Below the pieces are notes generated by a model. That model worked only from the letters and a program-made list of their open reading frames with translations. It did no database searches and was not told the origin of the DNA. From the NCBI GenBank assembly GCA_018296165.2, contig JACKQL020000021.1, forward strand, positions 558,001-622,000: DNA of 64,000 nt, in the 5' to 3' direction. The stretch comes from Termitomyces sp. T153. Taxonomy: Eukaryota > Basidiomycota > Agaricomycetes > Agaricales > Lyophyllaceae. Shown here one piece after another: positions 21,804 through 31,899 of this stretch (position 1 is the stretch's first letter; the number at the start of each line of letters is the position of its first letter). A program made the translations under genes and the position numbers.

Positions 21804-22956
21804 TGTCATGACCCGTTCCCCGAAACCCCGCACATCGTCCATCAACCCCCCGAACCCCCAAAGGGACCCCCAACGCTCCGCCGAACTTCCGCCCATGCCC
21901 CGCGCCTACTTCGGCTAACTCCGACGCCTCCCCGGCTAACTCCGACGGCCCCCTGGCCAACTTCGGTGCCTGCCCCACAGCCACTGACACTTACCCTGGG
22001 CCTCCCGAACCCCAAGAACCACCCCCACTGTTCCCGATCTTCGCCACCCCATCATCAACTAAACACCCTGACCTATTCCAGAGTATCACGACAACCTCGG
22101 GGCAACCCGCGTTCTCCAATGATCCCATCAACGTATCAGCGCGGCATGATCCTCGATCACAACCGACACCCACCCCCTCCGTCGAGCTCCACCAAGCCCT
22201 GCCGCCACAGCCGACGTACCCCGAAGTCCTCCGGTAGTCAGTATATAAGTCATCGAGTAGCTCTTCGTACCCTAGTCTTGATATTGCTTAACGTTACCTA
22301 TGGTCTGATTGTTTCCTTTTTGTGTTTCGTGTTTCGTGTCTCGTTTTCTTATCTCAGTCTCCTGGTCTTATCTCAGTCTCCCGGTCTCATCTCAGTCTCC
22401 CGGTCTTGTCTCGTCTCCATTTCGTTATCGTTCTCGTTATCGTTTCGTATCTCTATTCGAATCTACTCTTGTCCCATATCAACACCATCCCATTTTGTCT
22501 GACGCTGTCTTGGTGACTCCGTCCAATCATTGTACCCAAGTCTTCATCAACCTTAACGACCTCACAAACTCCGCGATTACAATTACGAACCCCGACACTC
22601 CTTTACCAGGTCTGAACCTCGCTCTTTGCTCGGTCCCGAACTCCATCAGCTCCAAATGATCTCCCATCAAAACCCGGCTCCGCTCCCACTGATCACACAG
22701 CCGCCTCATCCTTCGCCTCTGCAAATCCCCCGTATGGCCTTCTGCCTGAACCCCGCCAAGACCGTCTTGTTTCCTCACAATCCGACTTCTCCGGACCTCC
22801 CCGGATCTGTCTGGATCACATCCCCCCAACTACCCACACGAGCCACCATGGCCCGGAACGTCTTCGAGTGTTTGGTTACCAGTGCAAGGGGATCACGCCC
22901 GCCTAGTAAGGACTCGCCCAGTGCAGCTGAGCCCCCGAGGTCAGCGGAACCTGACA
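21804..22956 (+). repeat. Gypsy A1 5' LTR
   Basis: 1153 bp, TGTCATGACC at the start and GAACCTGACA at the end. It contains a TATATAAG box (22242-22249) and three tandem copies of a TCTCAGTCTCCYGGTCT-like unit (about 22340-22410). All ORFs inside it are LTR sequence, not genes. Confidence 0.92.
22242..22249 (+). promoter_or_regulatory. TATA box of the Gypsy A LTR
   Basis: TATATAAG within the 5' LTR, repeated identically in the 3' LTR near 27343. In decayed family A LTRs the same position keeps AGTATATAAA (for example about 45367 and 50360), so it is a conserved promoter element. Confidence 0.6.
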
Positions 22957-25400
22957 TAATATCAAGACTCTACCTTACCCCGTCCATGATGCCTGCATTA
23001 TCTCCACACACACAATCAAATAACTCCGATGTCTATGGTCTACCCGTGCCGGGGAACCCTTATGATTCATACAGCCCTGCCCAATTTGCCAAGGCACATT
23101 GAGTTGCAGATCCGACACCAAACGTCCCCTCCGCTCCGGTTACTTTCATACAACGGCTCCCCCCACGGACACCCTCCCCAACTCACACCCAACTCCCAAC
23201 CCCTTGTGCAAACCGTCAAATCATCTTCCACCCCACTCTTACACTCTCCGCCAACTCCGCTCTCTTGCGCAAAGTTGGCCCCGACATCACCCAAAGAATA
23301 ACATCCTAAAGCCTGGCGACCATCCGACCAAACAAGTAACAAGGTCTCCGGCACCGCGCCAGCCCTCCGACCAACAATAACGCCAACCCGCCGCGGAACA
23401 GTCACCCACTGCGCGAGGATCGCCAGCTACGAAGAGACCACTGAGAACGCGCTTCCCTGAAGCCCGCCTGTGGATTCACCAGCCCACCAGCAACCCCGCA
23501 GACCGATGAACGCAACTAATCACCAACAACATCACCAAGCCCTATTATCGACCCCCTCCAAGGAACTAAACCCTCCGACAACTAGCCTCGAAACCACCGA
23601 AATCAAGCTCGACCCAACAACCCCAACCACAGGACAAGAACCTCAGACCCAGGCTATGCTCCAACCCCATGACCTGCTTCCGGACCTCGATTGATCGGCC
23701 GTCACCTCTGCCCAACAAATGAAGGGGCCCCGACTCCCCCGACCCGACCCCAACAACCCCGGAACAAGACCAAAACATCCCCGAGCCTCTAGACGTTAAT
23801 AAGGAGAACCACGGCACCCCACTCCTGACAAGGGACAACTCCAGACCACGCCGCTATTTCACCACCCTCCCCCACACAATCCGGAGCCCCCGACAATGAG
23901 GACCCTGGACGCCAAAACCCCCCGCATGCCACCCCTGAGCTTAAACTCCACCACCAGACTACGCCACCTCCCACGAAGGAATCCCCAGCATAGGAGCCAC
24001 CCCGAACTAACTATAGGAAAAAGGACCCTATACGAAGTAGTTCCCTAAGTACTCTAAATTCGCTGACATGTTCATATAAGGGAGGGAGAAGCCCCACCAT
24101 CATCCAGAAAACGACGATGGGCCGTTCAAGCGACCCGACGACCCAAAGGGCACGCGCTCCGATATCCTCAAAGGACCTCCCCCACCCGGCTCGACGACCC
24201 AAACAACCCCGCGCCAGCCTAAAACTGTCCCACCCAGACCCCTCCAAACCCTTCAATACAGCTCCAGACCCTGGCGACACGACTCCAGGGCCTCCGCTCC
24301 AACTACAACATTTGACCAAGAGAACTCATGGCGCCAGTTCAACAATGATGCCCTGGTAGCCCCAACTCCGCGACAGAAATCACCACCCACTCCGAACCCC
24401 ACACCTACACCGGAATATGTCCGCCCGAACAGGGACCACATCACCGGAGCCTCCAGAAAAGTGGGCAGTGCCTCCCCCCACTGCCACCCCCACACTTGCA
24501 ACGATCTCCGGGCTGCTCCGGAACATGAATGAAGAGTAGCCTCGACCCTGCCGCATCTCCCGGGGAGCCCCACTCCAGTGCATCCCCGCGGCCGACCCCC
24601 CCGCCGCCCCAACAACCATGAACAACCAGCAGACCCCCACCAAGTGACCCTTGAGTTGACTCCGGGACCACCTACTTCTTCCCGATGAAGGAACCACCCA
24701 CCCCCGAACCTCTGAACTCGAGGAAGTATCAGAAATACGTAAGACCCCCTTTGTCCGCCTCGGGCTTACTTTTGGTCAGGAGAGCAATATCACATAAATG
24801 ATCCGGAACCCCAAATTTTGGCCCCGGACCCAAAGGAACTGGCTGGGACTGATCACCCCGCATCCTACCCCCTCGGTCATTGACACTCCGGAGCACACCA
24901 AAGCGCCACCCGAAGCATGCCCGCCCACAGACGCAACACTCCGGAACACAACCCCGACCCGGACCAACTATACCGCAAGGACAAACCTCGCCTCACCGAA
25001 CCCCGCTAATGAAAAAGGCCCCGCCGCCCTCGCCACCAGTGCCGGCGTAAGGGCCAGACCATGGGGAGACCCCCATTACCCCCCGCCAACCGCACTGCCA
25101 AGACAACTAAAGCCCCGAACCCGTTGGGCACCGTAAAAGATTCGAAGGCCCATCCTCCAATACCAACACGGCGCACGTCCCCTACACCCCCAGTCGGAAC
25201 TTCCAAGAATCGAACTCAATGACACCGCCCGAAATGCCGGGAACCCCCACCGGAGAACTCCCACCACCCCCACCGGACCTTGGGAGCCCTCCTGCGATGC
25301 CCCGCCCCATCCTGACAAACCCTGGGACTAGCCAGCACAGATGGCACTAGCGGGCGTAACCCCCGCCTCTGGACTCACTAGGGATTCAACTCCCTCTCAC
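22957..25400 (+). pseudogene. Gutted gag-pol region of Gypsy A1
   Basis: This is the sense-strand interior. Scattered matches to decayed element A2 remain. The stretch around 24030-24090 (AAGTAGTTCCCTAAGTACTC, then TTCGCTGACATGTTC) corresponds to the segment before RT at 39138-39190. The stretch 25290-25400 (GGCACTAGCGGGCGTAACCC) corresponds to the tail of A2 at about 42800-42900. RT, RNase H and integrase motifs are absent and there is no long sense frame. The loss is by deletion, not CpG decay, so it predates this insertion. Confidence 0.65.
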
Positions 25401-25562
25401 ACCCCTGCGTGTTTCGCTTACTTCGCCCTCATACAAAACTAAAATCTCACTTCACACGCCCAGGGACCAAGAAAGGACATGTTCGCGTACAAAAATCATA
25501 TATACAATAGGCGGGGAAGGCAGCAAGTCCGAGAGCGACAAGAAATGAGGCCCACACCCATC

Positions 25563-26693
25563 TCACTCCCTCCCCAGACCCCCCGGCAACCCAACCCCCA
25601 GGTCGACCTCCATCTGGGCCCACACCACCGCTAAGATCTCCGCCAACCCCAGCAATGCCTCCCCCGCGTTGGCCGCCACCTCCCACCACGACCCCGGGGC
25701 CACTGCATTGCGCCGCCGATGCCCCGCCAACAACCTCTCCAATCGCGCCATCCCCTGCTGCAACTCCGGAGGCCGGACTGCGGACCCCTGCGTCAACCCG
25801 TCCTGAATCGACGCAAACACTGCAGAGGCACCGTCCAAGAGGACCCGATGCTCCCGCACCCAGCCTAAACCCAGAAAATGAACTGTCAATAACAAACGGA
25901 GGAACAGGAGACAACTCACGAAGGATCCCCGTGCGACCTGAGGCGGCCTCGTTGGCCAGCCAATCCTCTCTCCGCCTCGCCACCTCCAGCTCCACCCACA
26001 ACGCATCCCCCTCCAGAACTTGTCCCCGCCCCTCCGCTTCCCCCGCGGGCTGCCCCTCCACCTGCGCCAGACGCTCCCGCAAACCCCGCACCTCTAGCGC
26101 TCGCTCCGTCCCCACGCGCACCAAAGTATTCCTCTCCCGCTCCATCACTTCCTTCTCCGTCTGCGCCACGTCACGATCCTCCCTCGCCCATCGGAGCTCA
26201 CCCTCCCGTACTGCCAACGACGTCGTCAAGGCCTCCACCTGCTTGCGAAGGAAGACCTCCGTGATCGAAGGAATCGGCGCGGGGGGACTCGACGACCGTT
26301 CTGAGGGGACGCCCGGGACAGGAGAAAAGAGGGAGGACTCCGGAGGCCCCGCCGACAACTCGCGCCCATGCGGCCTCTTGCTGGGTCCCGCCCCCGAGGG
26401 CGGGGAAGCTCGACGCTTTCCCCAAACCATCGCCGAGGATGCCCCCTTCCCCTTTGGCAACGCGGGACAAAACTTGGTCCGTTTCGGAACCCCCGGAAAA
26501 TCCACTACCACTACCACGGACGACTCTAAGGGAGCCCCGTCAATCATCCCGAAAAGAAAGGTCGACAACACTCACGACTCCGGTCCCTGATGCTACCCCG
26601 GCGCCGACGCTCAAACTCCTCACCCCCACTGTTGTACACCACCACCTCGTCCAAATCGGCGGGAGAGACTACTGGAACACTGGGGGAAGACAT
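25563..26693 (-). CDS. Intact antisense spliced ORF of Gypsy A1, 341 aa, coiled-coil protein
   Basis: Three exons: 26576-26693, 25920-26525 and 25563-25864. Introns are 26526-26575 (GTGAGT to TTAG) and 25865-25919 (GTGAGT to TTTAG). They sum to 1026 nt in frame. The start MSSPSVPVVSPADLDEVVVY lies about 210 bp inside the 3' LTR, so the LTR or its edge may drive antisense transcription. Residues 1-39 are acidic then Arg-rich (RRRRGSIRDRS). Residues 40-125 are basic and Pro/Ser-rich with likely nuclear-localisation stretches (GKRRA, PSKRP). A coiled coil spans about 128-205 (SITEVFLRKQVEALTTSLAV and EKEVMERERNTLV), and the C-terminus is helical (WVREHRVLLDGASAVFASI). Decayed A2 and A3 keep the same order, with an added Cys cluster in A2. 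The gene runs tail-to-tail with pol. Function unknown. Confidence 0.75.
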
Positions 26694-26891
26694 GACAAAA
26701 TTTGGGAAACCCCGGGGCACGCCCAAAGCTTTTAATTGATTGAGGAGGACCCTGACAAAACGGCGGCCGCGCTTCGACTTCGTCTCCCATGCCGCTATCA
26801 CTCACTGCAGATTGATCAATATTGCTCGGCTTCGACTCCCATGCCCCGCCGATCCCCGCCCTGCCCCCGCGTCTCGAAGGGTCTCGACGCT

Positions 26892-26904
26892 GAAAGGGGG
26901 GTGA
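26892..26904 (+). other. Polypurine tract of Gypsy A1
   Basis: GAAAGGGGGGTGA immediately before the 3' LTR: the plus-strand primer site. The same form occurs at 44909-44920 (A2), and in reverse at 46634-46646 (A3). Confidence 0.75.
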
Positions 26905-28057
26905 TGTCACGACCTGTTCCCCGAAACCCCGCACATCGTTCATCAACCCCCCGAACCCCCAAAGGGACCCCCAACGCTCCGCCGAACTTCCGCCCATGCC
27001 CCGCGCCTACTTCGGCTAACTCCGATGCCTCCCCGGCTAACTCCGACGGCCCCCTGGCCAACTTCGGTGCCTGCCCCACAGCCACTGACACTTACCCTGG
27101 GCCTCCCGAACCCCAAGAACCACCCCCACTGTTCCCGATCTTCGCCACCCCATCATCAACTAAACACCCTGACCTATTCCAGAGTATCACGACAACCTCG
27201 GGGCAACCCGCGTTCTCCAATGATCCCATCAACGTATCAGTGCGGCATGATCCTCGATCACAACTGACACCCGCCCCCTCCGTCGAGCTCCACCAAGCCC
27301 TGCCGCCACAGCCGACGTACCCCGAAGTCCTCCGGTAGTCAGTATATAAGTCATCGAGTAGCTCTTCGTACCCTAGTCTTGATATTGCTTAACGTTACCT
27401 ATGGTCTGATTGTTTCCTTTTTGTGTTTCGTGTTTCGTGTCTCGTTTTCTTATCTCAGTCTCCTGGTCTTATCTCAGTCTCCCGGTCTCATCTCAGTCTC
27501 CCGGTCTTGTCTTGTCTCCATTTCGTTATCGTTCTCGTTATCGTTTCGTATCTCTATTCGAATCTACTCTTGTCCCATATCAACACCATCCCATTTTGTC
27601 TGACGCTGTCTTGGTGACTCCGTCCAATCATTGTACCCAAGTCTTCATCAACCTTAACGACCTCACAAACTCCGCGATTACAATTACGAACCCCGACACT
27701 CCTTTACCAGGTCTGAACCTCGCTCTTTGCTCGGTCCCGAACTCCATCAGCTCCAAATGATCTCCCATCAAAACCCGGCTCCGCTCCCACTGATCACACA
27801 GCCGCCTCATCCTTCGCCTCTGCAAATCCCCCGTATGGCCTTCTGCCTGAACCCCGCCAAGACCGTCTTGTTTCCTCACAATCCGACTTCTCCGGACCTC
27901 CCCGGATCTGTCTGGATCACATCCCCCCAACTACCCACACGAGCCACCATGGCCCGGAACGTCTTCGAGTGTTTGGTTACCAGTGCAAGGGGATCACGCC
28001 CACCTAGTAAGGACTCGCCCAGTGCAGCTGAGCCCCCGAGGTCAGCGGAACCTGACA
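26905..28057 (+). repeat. Gypsy A1 3' LTR
   Basis: 1153 bp, the same length as the 5' LTR and over 99% identical by eye. It ends GAACCTGACA and is followed by the AAAAG duplication. Confidence 0.92.
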
Positions 28058-28062
28058 AAAAG

Positions 28063-28829
28063 TGTCATACAAAGTAGATTTTGATTGATTTAGATTACAA
28101 ACTCAACCAGGTCAAGTCTGATCACAAGGCTCAAGCAAAATATAATAAATTTTGAGCCTGAAGAAAATAATAGTTTATTGGCCTAAGAAACCTGCTCCCT
28201 GGGGATTTCTGAGCCATAGCTAGTACTTTGCTTGTTCAATAGGCTCAAAAATCCTCTCCTTTTATACCCCTCAGTCTGCACACAGACCATGGCTTTTCCA
28301 CATGTTTTCATCATCATCTGGGAGTGTGGTCAACCAGTTGGTGGGCTGAGCTGCATGGTTGGGCCTTGGCATGCACTTATTTTTGGCATTGGCAATTCAG
28401 GTTTGATCATGCTGAGGCCTAGGCTGCTCTTTTGTCTGTCCCTTTTTCTCTCCCTTTGTCCTCTCCTTTTGTCTGCTGATCCTTATCACTGTGGACTTGA
28501 GGGCTGTTTGGTTCAAGTTGGTTGGTTAGAGAAGGGAGGGGCTAGCTCTGGATTGAGGGAAAACTTGGATTGTTAGCTGAGATCAATTCTTGGCCCCTGC
28601 CATCAAAATTTGATGGCCAGCTTCTTGGCTGTTTGTCAACTGACTTTGGGTTCATCCTTGGTTTTACATGGGAGGTTTTACTTTGAGGTATGCCTTACAT
28701 TTACAGTTTTCAATGTTTTTCACCGGCTTACAGTTTTCAGCTGTTTTCATTTGTAAAGTATATTGTTTTATAATATACTTTAACTAGGCTTTTTCCTCTG
28801 CCAATCTCATTGTTGAGAACTGGTGTATC
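28063..28829. other. Right part of the unclassified insertion
   Basis: CpG-poor and non-coding. It continues the sequence interrupted by Gypsy A1 (left part 21703-21798) and ends GGTGTATC before Tc1 sequence resumes. The ORF at 28232 carries no motif. Confidence 0.4.
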
Positions 28830-28832
28830 GAT

Positions 28833-28992
28833 ATCATTTCCAATCCTTTCTCTCCTCAGACTGTCTGGAATGTGCTGAAGGAGGAGGTATATTGGTCTGC
28901 CTGCTACAAAGAGGAAAGTTCCTATGCTTAAAGCTAGACATTGGCAACTATGACTTAAATGGGCTCAAGAGTATCAGAACTGGACTTTGGAG
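28833..28992 (+). pseudogene. Tc1/mariner-like element 1, right fragment
   Basis: Resumes the transposase reading of copy 2 with IISNP..SPQTVWNVLKEE, then TKRKVPMLKARHxQL and LKWAQEYQNWT. It stops at about 28992, where minus-strand Gypsy B sequence begins. The catalytic DDE domain and right terminal repeat are missing. Confidence 0.7.
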
Positions 28993-29991
28993 TTTGCAAT
29001 GTCTACACAGACATTATGGAACTTGCCAGGGACCTTCATGTTTACCCTGGCTCCATAGTTTACTATGGAATGACTTCCAATTGTCCCAAGCTGCAGGGTG
29101 ATTGGAAATGATGGTATAATTCCAGAGGTTGTGCCTCCAGAATCCCACAGTGTCCACACTTGTTGGCCATTCACCTCCACTCAAAAGATGAGACATTTTT
29201 TATCTTGTGCTGACAGCACAAGTAAGTCCATGGCATCTTTAGCTGCCATAATCTGCACCTTGCACATACAAACCTCATTGCTAGGTTTGTGTGCCCTATG
29301 CTTGGCAGTAGTGACTTCAGTGAGAGCAAATGGTCCCTCACTGTCACTACCCTAAGTATAGCAGTCATTCTCATATATTTCCAATTCAATGTACTCCTCA
29401 TCATTCTCCTGAGTCCCTTTGGACTTATCTACTTGGTTATAATTGGCTTCAGCAGGATCTTCATCCTGCTCATTGTCAGCATCTTCCATATCCAAAGGAG
29501 CAGCAGTATGTGCCACTTGCATGAACACTCAAGGGGCTGGCCTAGCTGGCTCCCTGCATTTGCAGGCAAAATGCCCAGCCTTTCCACACTTGTATCAGTC
29601 TGTAGATTGTTTGGCATTCTTGCCTGATTGGCCTGAAGCTATGGCCAACATGTTCTTTTCTGCAGCAAGATGCTTTCTTGCCACCTGCACCACTCTCACA
29701 GGTTAACCTGGGCCCTCACTGACTTGCAGAGGCATAGGCCTTGAGGCCATGCATGCAGTGAGCCTCACCAGTCTAGGCAGTTGCAGGCAGATATGATGTC
29801 CTGCTACCTCTGTTTGCTTGGCCAAGGCAGTCCCAAGCTTTAGAGACTGCACTGCAGCTAGTGACAGTTGTTGCCCTGACCAGCTCTTCATGCTATGCTC
29901 TAAGTAGTGTGCTGCAGTCTTGATGCTGTTCTCATAGGCTTTTGCCTCCAAGATAAACTCCTCAACAGTGTTCACTTTGGAAGCTAGTCTG
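28993..29991 (-). pseudogene. Gypsy B gag C-terminus and protease, part 2 of an interrupted element
   Basis: Minus-strand reading from 29986: VNTVEEFILEAKAYENSIKT (gag), a zinc knuckle in the form (C to stop)YKCGKAGHFACKC near 29555-29600, an acidic linker, and then a protease-like segment WDSGGTTSGIIPSF with LGTIGSHSIVNYGA (28985-29180). It continues in frame from 36395-36929 once Gypsy C is removed. The same family occurs on plus at 56083-57420. Truncated against Tc1 at about 28992. Confidence 0.75.
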
Positions 29992-30359
29992 TGTCAGGGA
30001 ACTTCCATTTCCAACCTCCACAACCTGTTACAGCATCTCCACCACTTGTTCAATGTCTCTGGGGCCTGTTCCAGAGCTATAGAGATCTCTGGAGAACTGC
30101 AGAGCTCTCTGTATTATCTCACCAATCATTGTTCTATGGTTAGGACTAGCTCTGGCTTTCTGTACAGTAGTTCCCACACCTCTGCTGCCCACTAATGTGC
30201 CATGCCAAGCAGCAGGGATCCTTAGACTTGTTCTCTTTGGATTCCCCTCTGCTAGGTGGTTAGTTACTAATTATATCATTGTCTACTTGCTAATATACTT
30301 TGGATTTCCCTCTGCTAGCTGTGTGACTCCAATCCACCACTCTGGAGGTCTCCCTTACA
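29992..30359 (+). repeat. Gypsy C 5' LTR
   Basis: 368 bp, TGTCAGGGAAC to CTTACA. It pairs with 36027-36394, with many transitions between them, so this insertion is older than Gypsy A1. Confidence 0.88.
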
Positions 30360-30465
30360 GCAGAACAAGTCTCCTAAAAGTGGTCTGGAAGCCCCTCATA
30401 GCCACAAGGAACCTCTGAGCCACTATCTGTTGCTTCCCCACCAGGATTAAGCACCATGGTATTCT

Positions 30466-31677
30466 ATGTCTCAGCTTGCCAACCCAGACACACTCTTGGA
30501 GGCTCTGGCCCCACAGAACAAAGCCTGTACTTGCCTGCTACACCTAGAAACCCAGGTGCAATTAATGCAATCATCTCTCACCCATCACACAACCAAACTC
30601 TCCACCCTTCATCAAACCACAGATCTTATCTCCCAATTGCTCCAGGTGCTGCTTGAACACCTAACTCCTACTCCCACACCTCCCCCACCTGCAGAACCAG
30701 CCCCAACTGCATCTGTACCTATTTCTGCAGCTCTGGTGACCCTACAGCCATGGATCCCATGCCCCATGCTACCAGATGTGTATGATGGTGCTTGCTCCAG
30801 TGGGAAACATTTCCTCCAATCCTCCCTTACCTACATCCACCTCAGTAGGAATGCCTTTGACTCTGACACATTGAAAATTGCCTGGGTGCTGTCATACATA
30901 AAGACTAGATGTGCCTCCACCTACACATTACAAGTTTTCTATTGCTCTGGAGGTGTTGGAAGTTTCCCAGACTGGGCTGCCTTTGAGAAGGACTTCCATG
31001 TGCAGTTCTTCCCACTAGACCCTGTCAAAACCACTGCCTTGACACTATGTGACAGGAAGCAATATGGGCAAGGGAAGCATATGCTAGACAAGTACATTGA
31101 CTCCTTTTGGGCATTGGTTGAGCAAGCCACCTATTCCAATGGCCTTCAGTTATGCCTCACATTCTGGGATGGCCTGCACCCTGCACTGGTGGAATGCATT
31201 GACAATCTTGTAGTCTTGTAGAGGGTTGCTTCATGGTACAAGGTGGCCTGGGATCAGTGGCAACTCATGGAGATCCAGAGAGAGCTCCACCACCCACATT
31301 CCATGCTGTGCCTAGCTCTGGTCACCAGCTTCTGCCACCCTGTACCTGCTCACCCAATGCCTGCCTCTACTTCTGCCATCCCTGCAACATGACCCCTGCT
31401 GTCAGGTATCCCCATGGATATGGACACAGCCAGACAGCTCTGTGCCATGCCACTACTGTGCTGGAGATGCCAGAAGCCCAGGCACATTGCACAACACTGC
31501 CTCTTGGGTCTGGAGGTATGCTACCTCTCCATGGTGGAGCAGGAGAAACTCCTCCTGCAGCTGCTAGCAGCAAAGGATGCCGCCAGAGCTCTGTTGCCAG
31601 ATGAGCCAATGCTGGAGTTGACCCCAGAGGAGATTAGCACATGTGCATCACCCCTGGAGCTGGAGGAGGATTTTTAG
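30466..31677 (+). pseudogene. gag: Gypsy C gag
   Basis: A 251-codon frame from MSQLANPDTLLEALAPQNKA carries a coiled-coil-like N-terminus, a Pro-rich linker and a capsid-like segment (FLQSSLTYIHLSRNAFDSDT; DWAAFEKDFHVQFFPLDP), ending at a stop at 31219. After a broken stretch the nucleocapsid knuckle CWRCQKPRHIAQHC (CX2CX4HX4C) lies at 31459-31500. An acidic tail follows to a stop at 31675. The structural protein is not functional because of the internal stops. Confidence 0.75.
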
Positions 31678-31899
31678 TTGAGCAATGGATGAGGTGTATG
31701 CCTCCATTGCTAGGTGCTAACAGGTTCTCATGTCTGTCAATAGAAAATGAAATTGCCCTTTCCAATGCCCTTCATTCTGAGACAGAAGAACCTCAATGTT
31801 CCTCTTTAGACATACAAATACCAACTCTGGAGATTGAGCCAAGCTCCCCAACACCTATTAGGGTCTGCTGGTGCTGCCTCACCTGGGCGTACCAAATGC

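Larger units (their letters stand above)
21799..28062 (+). mobile_element. Gypsy A1: young, internally deleted LTR retrotransposon with TSD AAAAG
   Basis: Two 1153-bp LTRs (21804-22956 and 26905-28057), each TGTCA...TGACA, are flanked by AAAAG at 21799-21803 and 28058-28062. About nine differences between the LTRs are visible, nearly all at CpG, so insertion is recent. A purine tract GAAAGGGGGGTGA precedes the 3' LTR and sets the orientation as plus. The internal region is only about 3.95 kb. It keeps no recognisable RT, RNase H or integrase, but it does keep an intact antisense spliced ORF (25563-26693). It must have moved with proteins supplied in trans. GC and CpG content are far higher than in neighbouring elements. 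Confidence 0.9.
21703..28829. mobile_element. Unclassified insertion splitting Tc1 copy 1
   Basis: Comparison with Tc1 copy 2 (AACATCATTTCC at about 40842) shows that everything from TGATGTGAAATTGG (21703) to GGTGTATC (28829) was inserted. After removing the nested Gypsy A1, about 870 bp remain, with TG at the left. The flanks AACAT/GATAT could be a five-base duplication with two transitions. It may be a solo LTR, but no family was recognised. Confidence 0.45.

Noticed and set aside
22626..23102. A 158-codon plus-strand frame in the 5' LTR of Gypsy A1, and its twin at 27727-28077
   Set aside because: It lies across the LTR and its boundary. Identical copies occur because the LTR is duplicated, and no motif is present.
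25655..26590. A 311-codon plus-strand frame, Pro/Ser/Thr/Arg-rich
   Set aside because: It is the complement of the antisense gene's exons. Its composition is that of GC-rich shadow sequence, and the opposite strand has introns and motifs conserved in other copies.
21804..28057. RIP (repeat-induced point mutation) as the cause of repeat decay
   Set aside because: The visible changes are at CpG, not at CpA as in ascomycete RIP, and intact CA dinucleotides are abundant in the decayed elements.
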